A stretch of DNA of 64,000 nt from positions 186,001-250,000 of the forward strand of contig JAJFIA010000021.1 in NCBI GenBank assembly GCA_021775255.1. The letters are read 5' to 3'. This document shows, in pieces, positions 35,775 to 43,914 of the stretch (within the stretch, counting starts at the first letter, position 1; each line of letters begins with the position of its first letter). The translations under genes were made by a program, and so were the position numbers. Source of the DNA: Roseovarius sp. (lineage in GTDB: Bacteria > Pseudomonadota > Alphaproteobacteria > Rhodobacterales > Rhodobacteraceae). The notes beneath the pieces are model-generated. The model had not been told where the DNA came from. It ran no database searches and saw only the letters and a program-made list of their open reading frames with translations.

Positions 35775-36137
35775 GCGCGGAGGGCTGGATGGCTGCCTTG
35801 GGCAAACCCATGCGGGTTTACCCAAGGAGGAAAGTCCGGACTCCACAAAGCAACGGTGCCGGGTAACGCCCGGCCGGGGTAACCCGAGGGAAAGCGCCGC
35901 AGAAATGAAACCGCTTTCGCATGCGAGAGCAAGGGTGAAACGGTGGGGTAAGAGCCCACCGCGCGACTGGCAACAGACGCGGCACGGCAAGCCCCACCGG
36001 GAGCAATGCCAAATAGGGGCAGCATATGGGCACGCTTTGGCCCCGCGGCCCGGGTTGGCAGCCAGAGGTGCTTTGGCAACATGGCATCAAGATGAATGGC
36101 CATCCTCGACAGAATCCGGCTTACAGGCCCTCCGCGC
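35775..36137 (+). ncRNA. rnpB: RNase P RNA (class A)
   Basis: The catalytic RNA that matures tRNA 5' ends. The ends pair in a perfect P1 helix (GCGCGGAGGGC at 35775-35785 with GCCCTCCGCGC at 36127-36137). The universal core is visible as GAGGAAAGTCCGGACTCC near 35827 and ACAGAATCCGGCTTACAGG near 36108-36126. About 363 nt, normal for Alphaproteobacteria. It begins 9 bp after the amidase stop. Confidence 0.96.
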
Positions 36138-36326
36138 ATTTATATTTAACCCGGCCCGCTCGTCAGCCCCTGACGTGGCTGCCTCGCTTTAGTTGGGGCA
36201 CTCACGCGAAATAACCTGCAAAGCTGATAATCAAGGTTGACTCGGGCGCAGGCGTCGGTAAAAGGCAGGCTTCACGGGATAGAATTTCACGGGGTGGCAT
36301 GGCCCCCTGTTGCAGGAGACATAAAA

Positions 36327-36494
36327 ATGGCGAAGCCAACCACGATTAAAATCCGGCTGAATTCAACAGCGGGCACCGGCCATTTCTATGTGACCAAAAA
36401 GAATGCCCGTACCATGACCGAAAAAATGGTTGTGCGTAAGTATGACCCGGTGGTGCGCAAGCATGTGGAATACAAGGAAGGCAAGATCAAGTAG
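36327..36494 (+). CDS. rpmG: 50S ribosomal protein L33
   Basis: A 55-residue L33 of the type without Cys ([29 protein letters not shown] ... [17 protein letters not shown]). The open frame extends 30 codons upstream, but GGAG at 36315-36318 and family length fix the start at 36327. It follows the RNase P RNA by 190 bp and is followed by a strong terminator. Confidence 0.97.
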   Translation: MAKPTTIKIRLNSTAGTGHFYVTKKNARTMTEKMVVRKYDPVVRKHVEYKEGKIK

Positions 36495-36519
36495 ATCTGC
36501 CCACTTTGGCAAGAGGATC

Positions 36520-36553
36520 AAGGCCATGCCCGCGCGCATGGCCTTTTTATTTG
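36520..36553 (+). terminator. Intrinsic terminator after rpmG
   Basis: AAGGCCATG (36520-36528) pairs with CATGGCCTT (36537-36545) around an 8-nt GC-rich loop, followed by TTTATTT. It lies between the convergent rpmG and the HExxH-protein gene; only the plus strand carries the T-run. Confidence 0.92.
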
Positions 36554-36557
36554 CCTG

Positions 36558-38270
36558 TCACCGCTCAAGGCGGCCGGTTATATCACGTTCGGCATTGTGC
36601 AGGGTGACCACCGAGCCATCGCAGGTATAATCCAATATCAGCTCATCTTCGCTGCCAAGCATCCGGTCATGTTTTATCGGCGAGCTTTGGCTGCGCCCGC
36701 CAACGGTCACGGTCAGGCTGCCCCGGGTGCTGATTGATTTCGGGCAAACCAGTAATTTTCCGCCCGAGGTGCCCCAGATTGATTCACCTCTTGAGGTAAG
36801 TTCAATTTTGCCCTGGTGCCCATCTACCAGAAATGTGGCGCTGCCGGTAACATCCACCGTTGCGGTTTTGCCACCGGGGGACATGGTCACAATCGGCGGC
36901 GGGAATTGCAGATCAATGATATCATCGCGATGTTCGGTCAACCGGGCGGCGAATTCTCGTTTGATGTAGGTGGGTATGATCAGCGTCGTCTCACGCCATA
37001 TCCCATGCAGGCAGATATCCTGGCTGGGCGGCGGGTTGCGGCAGCTAAGCTCACAAGGATCGCCCACCTTGCGTGCTGTCAGGGTGAAATCGGCCATATC
37101 CGCGCGGCTGCCAAAGCCAACCAGAGCATAGGTTTTTTCATCCTCGCATTCGACGCTGAGCGATAGCGACCCGGCCCCCCCGATGATCTTTTGCCAATCA
37201 GTGCCGGGATCGCCTGAGGCGCCAATTTCGCTGAGGAACATCGGCTCAGACGCATTGCTGGACATTTGCCAATCGCCGGGGCCAAGCACGATCTTGTAGC
37301 GTTCCAGCGCGCCGGTGCGGCGGTTGAAGAAATAATCGCGCTGATCGCCCACATCATTCAGCGCAATCCGGGTCTCAGACAGATTGGCACGCGGGCGCGG
37401 GTTGACAGCCACCCGCGGCGATACCCTGATCTGATAGGCCGAGTAATCCTTGGCAAACTCATACCAGTCGGTCGGATCAAGCAGGCCTGCAAGCGTTGTA
37501 TCCGAATGATGGCCTTCGGGCAGGTTTTTGAGAAACTGCATCACATCCTGGGCATTGCCCCGGTGCTGCGCATACCAGGCAAAAAAAGGCCACAGGGAAT
37601 AATGAAAATGCCGCAGGGTATTGCGCCCGGATTCGCGCTCGAACCTGTTGGCAGAGCGGGAATAGGTTTCGACCACCTGATCGGGCTGTGCCATATGGGC
37701 AAACCAATGGGCCGAGCCTTCGCCCCACCATTTATTATCCCCCGGTGCGATGTTGGGGAATGTTGCCTTCTGCACGCAATGAAACAGCTCATGCGCCATG
37801 ATAAAGGCCATCGCTCCGGGCCGCTCCAAAAGCTCATGCGAGCTTGGCAGGATCACCAGATAACAAATTCCGTCTGATAAGGTGGCATAGGCATCGGCAT
37901 CGGTATACTCGACGGTAGCCAGGATGACTTTGACGCGATCACCGATCTGCGCCTCACTGCCCAGCTTGATCAGGGCGCCATCGGCCATATCAAGCCCGTT
38001 GCGGACCTCGGATATGAGGTTGGGCGGGGGCGACAAAGCGGTTTCCACCATGATTTCTGCAGCCACCCCGGAGCGGCGCAAGGTGCCGCGCCATTCTCGG
38101 GTGCAGTCGCGAAACGCGGTACTGACCATATGGTCATCAGGGTCTTCGAAATAGTTTGTGGCGATATAGTCATCACAAAATTCAGCATGGGCAGTTTTGG
38201 CAGTAAAAACTGTAAAGCCAGCCGAGATAACCATCGCAGTAAATGCAAGCCTGATCATATTCCGCCCCAT
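36558..38270 (-). CDS. Secreted HExxH putative zinc metallopeptidase
   Basis: A 570-residue exported protein of a family I do not recognise by name. Signal peptide at residues 1-29 (ending TAKTAHA). A zinc motif HELFH occurs at residues 160-164, with WWGEGSAHW 20 residues later (Glu184), a spacing that fits gluzincins, where that Glu is the third ligand. The C-terminal half (about 300-570) is strand-rich, with several Cys and no clear domain. Start: ATG 38270 is the longest; ATG 38258 has the better Shine-Dalgarno (GGGGCGG). Peptidase activity is inferred from the motif alone. It is convergent with rpmG. Confidence 0.65.
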   Translation of the reverse strand: MGRNMIRLAFTAMVISAGFTVFTAKTAHAEFCDDYIATNYFEDPDDHMVSTAFRDCTREWRGTLRRSGVAAEIMVETALSPPPNLISEVRNGLDMADGALIKLGSEAQIGDRVKVILATVEYTDADAYATLSDGICYLVILPSSHELLERPGAMAFIMAHELFHCVQKATFPNIAPGDNKWWGEGSAHWFAHMAQPDQVVETYSRSANRFERESGRNTLRHFHYSLWPFFAWYAQHRGNAQDVMQFLKNLPEGHHSDTTLAGLLDPTDWYEFAKDYSAYQIRVSPRVAVNPRPRANLSETRIALNDVGDQRDYFFNRRTGALERYKIVLGPGDWQMSSNASEPMFLSEIGASGDPGTDWQKIIGGAGSLSLSVECEDEKTYALVGFGSRADMADFTLTARKVGDPCELSCRNPPPSQDICLHGIWRETTLIIPTYIKREFAARLTEHRDDIIDLQFPPPIVTMSPGGKTATVDVTGSATFLVDGHQGKIELTSRGESIWGTSGGKLLVCPKSISTRGSLTVTVGGRSQSSPIKHDRMLGSEDELILDYTCDGSVVTLHNAERDITGRLER

Positions 38271-38324
38271 TGATGTGTTGCGATTTGTTCAGCAGTACCT
38301 TTAATTTACTTGTTTTATTATGCC

Positions 38325-38359
38325 CAAAAACAAAGGGCCGGTCAAATAGACCGGCCCTT
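38325..38359 (-). terminator. Intrinsic terminator after the BI-1-family gene
   Basis: On the minus strand AAGGGCCGGTC pairs perfectly with GACCGGCCCTT across the loop TATTT, followed by TGTTTTTG. The 11-bp stem with a T-run ends the transcript of the membrane-protein gene at 38384. Confidence 0.92.
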
Positions 38360-38383
38360 GAATTTATTCTTTGATCCCTGCGC

Positions 38384-39163
38384 TTAGTTGCGGTTGCCGA
38401 ACAGTTGCAGCAGGAACACGAACATGTTGATGAAATCAAGATAGAGGTTCAAGGCACCCATGATCGCCGCCTTGCCCATCCATTCACTATCACCGTGATG
38501 GGCATGCGCCAGATAGGTGGTTTTGATCTTTTGCGTGTCATAAGCGGTGAGACCGGCAAAAATCAGCACACCGAGGATTGAGATGGCAAACATGATCGCA
38601 GGCGATTGCAGGAACATATTGACGATCATCGCCACGATCAGGCCAATCACGCCCATGATCAGGAAGCTGCCCCAGCCAGAGATGTCTTTCTTGGTGGTAT
38701 AGCCATAAAGGCTCAGCCCCGCGAAGGAGATCGAGGTGATCAGGAATACCTGAACGATCGAAAAGCCGGTATAAACCAGGAAGATCGAGCTGAGCGACAG
38801 GCCCATCAATCCGGCAAAGCCGTAAAAGGCAAGCTGCACCGTCGCCGCCGAGGCGCGGCTCATCAGGGCACCCAGGCCAAGGAATATAAAGGCGAGAGGC
38901 GCGAACATGATGACCCAGCGCAGGGGTGACATGTAAATTGCACCGCCCAGTTTTGACAGCATGATGCCGTTGGGCAGTTGTGCCACCGCAGCCGCCGGAT
39001 CAGTTGTAACCGCCAGCCCGGAAATTGCCCATGCGGCAAGCGCCGTAATCAACAGGCCAATGGACATGGTGCCATAGACCTTATTCATATGTGCGCGCAG
39101 CCCCGCGTCGATTTCGGCGGAACGTGTGCCTGCCGTGCTGCGGATTTGGTCAAATTCAGCCAT
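38384..39163 (-). CDS. Bax inhibitor-1/YccA-YbhL family membrane protein
   Basis: A 259-residue polytopic protein of the BI-1 (TMBIM) family with seven hydrophobic segments, for example 'MSIGLLITALAAWAISGLAV', 'WVIMFAPLAFIFLGLGAL', 'FAISILGVLIFAGLTAYDTQKIK' and 'IMGALNLYLDFINMFVFLLQLFG'. The AYDTQ and the LxLYLDFINMF end are diagnostic. The frame runs 52 codons further upstream, but GGAGG stands 5 nt before the ATG at 39163, giving the usual N-terminus MAEFDQIRS. Family members act in membrane stress and FtsH-related quality control; the role here is inferred. Confidence 0.92.
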   Translation of the reverse strand: MAEFDQIRSTAGTRSAEIDAGLRAHMNKVYGTMSIGLLITALAAWAISGLAVTTDPAAAVAQLPNGIMLSKLGGAIYMSPLRWVIMFAPLAFIFLGLGALMSRASAATVQLAFYGFAGLMGLSLSSIFLVYTGFSIVQVFLITSISFAGLSLYGYTTKKDISGWGSFLIMGVIGLIVAMIVNMFLQSPAIMFAISILGVLIFAGLTAYDTQKIKTTYLAHAHHGDSEWMGKAAIMGALNLYLDFINMFVFLLQLFGNRN

Positions 39164-39248
39164 CATAGCCTCCAATATGTGAACAGGTAGCCCCCGACGG
39201 GAGCCTTTGCACCTAATATCGGCCAGATGGGCCTCGTTTTCAAGGCTT

Positions 39249-39464
39249 TTAGCGGCAAGAATTCCACTGAATTGGAATATCCCAGAACGGACGGCGAGAT
39301 TCACCCATGGCCTGATCACGGGTCAGGCCCAGATCGTCAAGCTGGGCTTGTGTCAAAGAGGCCAGTGCGCGGCGCTGCCGGGCAAGTGACATCAGGCTGA
39401 AAAACGAAACGCGGCCAGGATATACCGGGCGGCAGGATGAACGGCTCAGGGTCAGGATGGCCAT
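39249..39464 (-). CDS. DUF1127 small protein
   Basis: A 71-residue protein with the arginine-rich DUF1127 helix pattern 'LARQRRALASLTQAQLDDLGLTRDQAMGESRRPFWD', where the 'LxxLxdxxLxDlGLtR' core is diagnostic. Such proteins in Alphaproteobacteria influence RNA turnover and phosphate or stress responses. It is divergent from a LysR gene across a 123-bp region that contains an inverted repeat. Confidence 0.87.
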   Translation of the reverse strand: MAILTLSRSSCRPVYPGRVSFFSLMSLARQRRALASLTQAQLDDLGLTRDQAMGESRRPFWDIPIQWNSCR

Positions 39465-39501
39465 ATGTTTTACCTCTCAAATATTGATGGTTTCACGTTT
39501 G

Positions 39502-39553
39502 TTCATTTCATATGTTGATCTTTTGGCAGAAATACCATCATATGGAAAATGAA
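39502..39553. promoter_or_regulatory. Inverted repeat between DUF1127 gene and LysR gene
   Basis: TTCATTTCATATG (39502-39514) faces CATATGGAAAATGAA (39539-39553), an imperfect inverted repeat (a 2-base insertion in one arm) in the middle of the divergent region. Position and form fit a LysR-type recognition site controlling both genes. Confidence 0.45.
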
Positions 39554-39587
39554 TGTTTATGAAGGCATCCATCAAGGAGTGTGATAT

Positions 39588-40463
39588 ATGCGAAATCTTG
39601 ACATCACCACCCTGCGCTCGTTTCTTGCGGTTTCGGAACATGGCGGCGTGACCCGTGCGGCGGGGGCGCTGAACCTGACGCAATCGGCCGTCTCGATGCA
39701 GCTCAAGCGGCTTGAGGAATTGCTTGGGATTGAACTTCTGGACCGCAGCAACCGCAAGATCGGGCTTACCGGATCGGGCGAGCAATTGCTGGGCTATGCC
39801 CGGCGGATGATCGCGCTCAATGACGAGGTTGTCAGCCGACTGACCGATCTGGTCTGGGAGGGCGAGGTTGTTCTTGGGGTACCGCATGACATTATCTATC
39901 CGGTGATCCCACGGGTGCTTAAACGGTTCAATGCCTGTTATCCGCGGGTGAAGGTGCAACTGATCTCGTCCTATACTTCGGGGCTTTCAGAATCGTTCGG
40001 CCGGGGCAATATTGATCTGATCCTGACCACTGAATCCATTGTCGGGCCCGGTGGCACCATGCTTGCCGATGTGCCATTACGCTGGTTTGGCGCGCCGGAA
40101 GGCACCGCCCGAAAACAGCGCCCGGTACCGGTGGCATTTTGCCGCCACTGCATGTTTCGCCCCGGTGTGATCGCAAAACTGGATCAGCAGGGCATTGACT
40201 GGGAACTGGCGGTTGATTCCGAATCCGACCGCACGATTGAGGCCACGGTCAGTGCTGATCTGGCGATTACGGCAATTCTGGAAGGCCACGCACCGCCACA
40301 TATGGAAATGATCACCCATGGCTCCGGCCTGCCGGATCTGGGCAGCCGGAAGATCAATATTTACGGCGGCTCCAACCCTAAAAACGAATTGGTGGGCAAG
40401 CTGGCAGAGATGGTACATGAGGGATTTTGCGCCACCAGGCCGATGGCTGTCAGCCAGTCGTGA
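39588..40463 (+). CDS. LysR-family transcriptional regulator
   Basis: A 291-residue LTTR. The N-terminal winged HTH is typical: 'LDITTLRSFLAVSEHGGVTRAAGALNLTQSAVSMQLKRLEELLGIELLDRSNRKIGLTGSGEQLLGYARRMI'. The effector domain follows from about residue 90. AAGGAG lies 10 nt before the ATG. It diverges from the DUF1127 gene; the operon under control may be that gene or itself. Its stop overlaps the convergent quinone-reductase end by 14 bp. Confidence 0.93.
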   Translation: MRNLDITTLRSFLAVSEHGGVTRAAGALNLTQSAVSMQLKRLEELLGIELLDRSNRKIGLTGSGEQLLGYARRMIALNDEVVSRLTDLVWEGEVVLGVPHDIIYPVIPRVLKRFNACYPRVKVQLISSYTSGLSESFGRGNIDLILTTESIVGPGGTMLADVPLRWFGAPEGTARKQRPVPVAFCRHCMFRPGVIAKLDQQGIDWELAVDSESDRTIEATVSADLAITAILEGHAPPHMEMITHGSGLPDLGSRKINIYGGSNPKNELVGKLAEMVHEGFCATRPMAVSQS

Positions 40464-41412
40464 CCACAACCTTGCCGGTGGATTTGCGGGCGCGCAGAAG
40501 CTCAAGCGCGTCCTGCACCTGTTCAAGCTGTAAAACATGGCTGATATGCGGGGCGATATGGCCATCGGCGTGCCACTGCAGCAAGGTTTCCAGGCTTTTG
40601 GTAACCACATCAGGTTTGAATCGGGGATAGGCCCCCCAGTAAAACCCGATCACACTGATATTCTTGACCAGCAGGTGATTGGCCGGAATGCGCGGCACGC
40701 TGCCGCTGGCGAAACCAATGCACAGGATGCGGGCATCGGGGCGGCAGGCGCGGAAGGCGGCGCGAAACTGATCCCCGCCCACCGGATCATACACCACATC
40801 GACCCCGCCCAGCGCCTTGCATTCGGCCAAAATATCACCCGAGGACGCATCAATCAGATGATCCGCCCCCGCCTTGGCCGCAATCGCCAGCTTGTCCGCC
40901 CCACGCGCACAGGCAATCACCCGCGCGCCCATATGTTTGCCAATCTCAACCGCCGCAAGGCCAACGCCCCCCGCCGCACCCAGAACAAGAAGCGTCTCAC
41001 CCGGTTGCAGCCGGGCCTTGTAATCCAGCGCCACATGGCCGGTGCCGTAGGCGATCTGAAAGGCGGCGGCCTCGGTAAAGCTCATGCTACCGGGCAGCTC
41101 AACCGTACATATCGCCGGGAAACAGCCATATTCCGCCAACCCGCCATAGCCGTTGAACACCGCCACACGGGTGCCCAGAGGCGGCGCATCGGTGCCCTCG
41201 CCAATGGCATCAACAACGCCGGCGGCCTCAAGCCCAAGGGTAAAGGGGGCCTCGGGAATTTCCTGATATTTGCCCGCGATCATCAGAAGATCAGCAAAGT
41301 TAAGCCCGCAGGCGGCGATCTTGACACGCACCTCGCCGGGCAATGGCTCGGGCTTGGGGATGTCGTGAACCACCGCAGGGGCATTTTTTGTAGGGATTTG
41401 AAAGGCGCGCAT
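40450..41412 (-). CDS. Zinc-independent MDR-family NADPH:quinone oxidoreductase
   Basis: A 320-residue medium-chain reductase. 'PAPFTLGLEAAGVVDAIGEG'-type GroES-like block, the cofactor-binding 'VLGAAGGVGLAAVEIGKHMGARVIACARG' and 'GGVDVVYDPVGGDQF' mark the quinone reductase/enoyl reductase subgroup; the structural-zinc Cys cluster is absent. The open frame extends 74 codons upstream into the palindrome-rich spacer, but GAGGAAATA precedes the ATG at 41412 and the usual N-terminus MRAFQIPTK starts there. Confidence 0.9.
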   Translation of the reverse strand: MRAFQIPTKNAPAVVHDIPKPEPLPGEVRVKIAACGLNFADLLMIAGKYQEIPEAPFTLGLEAAGVVDAIGEGTDAPPLGTRVAVFNGYGGLAEYGCFPAICTVELPGSMSFTEAAAFQIAYGTGHVALDYKARLQPGETLLVLGAAGGVGLAAVEIGKHMGARVIACARGADKLAIAAKAGADHLIDASSGDILAECKALGGVDVVYDPVGGDQFRAAFRACRPDARILCIGFASGSVPRIPANHLLVKNISVIGFYWGAYPRFKPDVVTKSLETLLQWHADGHIAPHISHVLQLEQVQDALELLRARKSTGKVVVTTG

Positions 41413-41430
41413 TATTTCCTCATACAGCGT

Positions 41431-41545
41431 TAAAGCGTTTCGCCCAGCATTAGAATTAGGGAATGTGGCGAAACGCGTGCTCCCCATAAGTGTCGCGGGC
41501 GTTTTCCATGCATTCTGTGACCCGAATTGCATGGAAAACGCTTTA
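41431..41545. repeat. Two-hairpin palindromic element, unit 1 (115 bp)
   Basis: Structure: TAAA, hairpin 1 (41435-41476, 42 nt; GCGTTTCGCC with GGCGAAACGC), 22-nt linker (41477-41498), hairpin 2 (41499-41541, 43 nt; 14-bp perfect arms GCGTTTTCCATGCA and TGCATGGAAAACGC), TTTA. The outer ends TTAAAGCGTTT (41430-41440) and AAACGCTTTAA (41536-41546) are also perfect inverted repeats of each other. It lies in the 503-bp spacer between the quinone reductase and CARDB genes. Confidence 0.8.
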
Positions 41546-41674
41546 AGCATCAGTTTGTACGCGAGTTGGAGGATTTTTCCATGGCTAAATTGGTGCAGGC
41601 GGGTTTTTAGCAATATTTTCAGCAGATGCATCAACCTTGCTGTGTGTTTTTGGGTGTTCTGTCAAACTGAAATA

Positions 41675-41716
41675 CCCTGGATACCCTGAGGCGATGCTCT
41701 TTGGGTAATTCCAGGG
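41675..41716. repeat. 42-nt hairpin between the two palindromic units
   Basis: CCCTGGA-TACCC (41675-41686) pairs with GGGTA-AT-TCCAGGG (41703-41716), with a 2-nt bulge. It has about the same size as the hairpins of units 1 and 2, but lacks the GCGTTTC ends. Its relation to the units is unknown. Confidence 0.55.
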
Positions 41717-41737
41717 CAAATCGTACTTCTTTGCATT

Positions 41738-41853
41738 TAAAGTGTTTCGAGATTAAGTTGGTTCACAACTTGATCTTGAAACGCCGACAACATCAATGGG
41801 TTACGTGCGTTTCGACTTATTGTAGCAATTCAACAATTAGTCGAAACGCTTTA
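41738..41853. repeat. Two-hairpin palindromic element, unit 2 (116 bp)
   Basis: Same architecture as unit 1: TAAA, hairpin 1 (41742-41784, 43 nt; 19-nt arms with three mismatches, beginning GTGTTTCGAG and ending TTGAAACGC), 22-nt linker (41785-41806), hairpin 2 (41807-41849, 43 nt; GCGTTTCGACT with AGTCGAAACGC), TTTA. The outer ends TAAAGTGTTTCGA and TCGAAACGCTTTA match as inverted repeats at 12 of 13 positions. Arm and linker sequences differ from unit 1, while lengths are conserved. Confidence 0.8.
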
Positions 41854-41915
41854 CGTATCCTTCATCTCAGGCATAGATGGGATGGGTATAATCCCATACT
41901 CATTACCCAACAGAT

Positions 41916-42410
41916 TCAGGAACCGTCATGTGGCAGGGAGCATACGCTTGATGCGATGTTGTTGGTGTAGGATTTCTCAGGCACATCATTTTGTGGGTCA
42001 ACTTTAATGGTAAACGAGATATTCTGCGACCCAACCATTGGTAACGGCACCTGATAAAATTGCCCGTTACTGTGTGCGGCCATTGCCGGAACATTCAGCG
42101 ATGTATCCGCACCTGCGGCGAAATCTACCAATACCGTGGTGGCCGGTGAGGGCTTTGGCCCGCCATTGGCAACCCGAAACATCACATATCTTGTTTGCCC
42201 GACACTTCCGCAATAGCCGGAATTCGGCATGGGCCCATTGCCTTTGAATTTAGGGTGAACAACCAGATCAGGTTTCTGAGACGGATGGGTGTTCTGGCTA
42301 AGCGTGTTGGATGGCTTGTTGGTACCGGCATCCGCTGTTGAAGCGATAACCGCCGCGGCCAGACCAAATGCAATCAGGCCGGTACGGGCAGAGGTCAGAT
42401 TAATAAACAT
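41916..42410 (-). CDS. Secreted CARDB-type protein
   Basis: A 164-residue exported protein. After a signal peptide (GLIAFGLAAAVIASTADA) comes one Ig-like domain that resembles CARDB: 'KPDLVVHPKF', 'RYVMFRVANGGPKPSPATTVLVDFAAG', 'FTIKVDPQNDVPEKSYTNNIASSVC', where the 'DxxNxVxExxxxNN' ending is typical. Two Cys could form a disulfide. GGAGAAG lies just before the ATG at 42410; the open frame extends further upstream but without a signal peptide. Function unknown, perhaps surface adhesion. Confidence 0.7.
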   Translation of the reverse strand: MFINLTSARTGLIAFGLAAAVIASTADAGTNKPSNTLSQNTHPSQKPDLVVHPKFKGNGPMPNSGYCGSVGQTRYVMFRVANGGPKPSPATTVLVDFAAGADTSLNVPAMAAHSNGQFYQVPLPMVGSQNISFTIKVDPQNDVPEKSYTNNIASSVCSLPHDGS

Positions 42411-42582
42411 TTTCTTCTCCTGTTTTCGATTGACTGTATTTATAGGTCTTGCAAAGCATCCCAAAGGTTCAAAAATATTCCAGCCACCCACAATCGGGGA
42501 TGATCGGCCCGCAGGGGGATTTGTGGCAAAGATCGGCAAAATGCTTTACGCCCAGAAGCAGCGTTCAGGCCGGTTTACCCGG

Positions 42583-43056
42583 TTAATTCAGGGGCTTTTC
42601 CATGATAAAATTGGTGAGAGGGATGTTGTTTCGCATCACCTCCTGCCGTGAGATCTCAGCCCAGCCTTGCCGGGCAAAGAAAATCCGGGCCAGATGGCTG
42701 GCCTCGGCATGAAGCCGGGCGACGCCGATTTCCCGGGCTTTGGCCTCGATCACATCATAAAGGCGCTTGGCCACGCCTTTGCCAATGTAATCCGGGGCAA
42801 CAAAGGCCAGATCAATATGGCCATCATCGGCAAGGGTCATGAAACCCGCCAGCGTTTTATCCTCCAGGGCCATATATGTGTATTGCGCGGCCAGCCGCCT
42901 GCGCCATTCAGATGTTGGCGGCACCCGCGCCGCCCAGGCCTGTCTTTCCTCTTGGCTGTAATACTCAAGCGTGCCCAGATGCACCGAGGCATAAAACAGT
43001 TCTGCCGCAGCTTTGGCATCGGCCGCTTCAAATGGTCTGATAACAATGTCATGCAT
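42583..43056 (-). CDS. GNAT-family N-acetyltransferase
   Basis: A 157-residue acetyltransferase. 'IVIRPFEAADAKAAAELFYASVH' is the N-terminal strand-helix, and 'GHIDLAFVAPDYIGKGVAKRLYDVIEAKAREIGVARLHAEAS' contains the acetyl-CoA motif (G-x-G-V-A-K-R). Acceptor unknown. Downstream (left) lies the CARDB gene on the same strand, 172 bp away. Confidence 0.87.
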   Translation of the reverse strand: MHDIVIRPFEAADAKAAAELFYASVHLGTLEYYSQEERQAWAARVPPTSEWRRRLAAQYTYMALEDKTLAGFMTLADDGHIDLAFVAPDYIGKGVAKRLYDVIEAKAREIGVARLHAEASHLARIFFARQGWAEISRQEVMRNNIPLTNFIMEKPLN

Positions 43057-43196
43057 GTCTGAGCCTTGAGGGCCTGATATTTTGCGCCAGTTTCATTTTC
43101 CGTATGGCATTTCTGCGCAAATAAGCCGTGATATCAAGTGCGCGCGGGCGCTTCCCTTGCGATTAGGCGGTGATGCAGACATTTACCGTGATGCAC

Positions 43197-43853
43197 CTAT
43201 CCGATCAGCCCCGAAAGATGGGATCTGCGATTGATGAGGAATTGCATCAGACGATCCTGATAGCCCTCAGGTGAGGCATGGACGATGGAGTGGCGCTGCG
43301 CCAGCGTGCCGCGCCAGATGTCAGTTGCAGGCAGGTCTTGCAACAATCCAAAATCGCCGATCCGGTCAAACACGTCAATATAGCGGAAAACCGTGCCCCA
43401 GACACCATCAATCATGTGAAAGCTTTCCCCGGCAAAATACCGCCCGGCAATTTCCGGCTCGATACGTTCAAACCTGCCCCGCAAGGCCGCGCGTCTGGTT
43501 TCAAATGCCGCACCATCTGGTGCACTATAAAACCCGCCAATGGCATTCAGGGTCTCTGAAGCAAACTCGATCCACGATCTATGCCGGGCCTTTTCAAGCG
43601 GATCAACAGGATGCAGCGACCCCGGTGTGACCTCGTCCAGATATTCGGCAATTACCTGGCTTTCAAACAACACGGATGTCCCGGTTTGCAGGATCGGCAC
43701 GCGGCCCAGCGGGGATATTTTGGTAAACCAGCCCGGTTTATCGGCAAGATCAATATAGCTGCGTTTATGGGGGATTTCCTTTTCGCTCAGAACAATGACC
43801 GCGCGTTGAACATAAGGGCACAGATGATGGCTGATCAGGTGAAGGTCGGGCAT
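43197..43853 (-). CDS. Glutathione S-transferase
   Basis: A 218-residue GST. The N-terminal thioredoxin-like domain starts 'LHLISHHLCPYVQRAVIVLSEKEIPHKRSYIDLADKP', with the glutathione-binding 'GRVPILQTGTSVLFESQVIAEYLDE' (the cis-Pro in VPIL and ES motif). The helical C-terminal domain follows. GGAG stands 9 nt before the ATG at 43853, so the 36 residues upstream are not used. It is divergent from the MarR gene, the usual pairing of a detoxifying enzyme and its regulator. Confidence 0.9.
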   Translation of the reverse strand: MPDLHLISHHLCPYVQRAVIVLSEKEIPHKRSYIDLADKPGWFTKISPLGRVPILQTGTSVLFESQVIAEYLDEVTPGSLHPVDPLEKARHRSWIEFASETLNAIGGFYSAPDGAAFETRRAALRGRFERIEPEIAGRYFAGESFHMIDGVWGTVFRYIDVFDRIGDFGLLQDLPATDIWRGTLAQRHSIVHASPEGYQDRLMQFLINRRSHLSGLIG

Positions 43854-43868
43854 TGGTAAGTCTCCGTT

Positions 43869-43883
43869 TAGATGCTTATGCAT
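43869..43883 (-). promoter_or_regulatory. Putative MarR box in front of the GST gene
   Basis: On the minus strand ATGCA-TAA-GCATCTA, an imperfect dyad, 16 bp before the GST start. It matches the box at 43915-43929 at 12 of 15 positions in opposite orientation. Confidence 0.5.
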
Positions 43884-43914
43884 GTATATCTGGCGATGCC
43901 GGGTTGAAATGTCA

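Noticed and set aside
36237-36326. 30-codon upstream extension of L33
   Set aside because: L33 is conserved at about 55 residues and GGAG marks the internal ATG.
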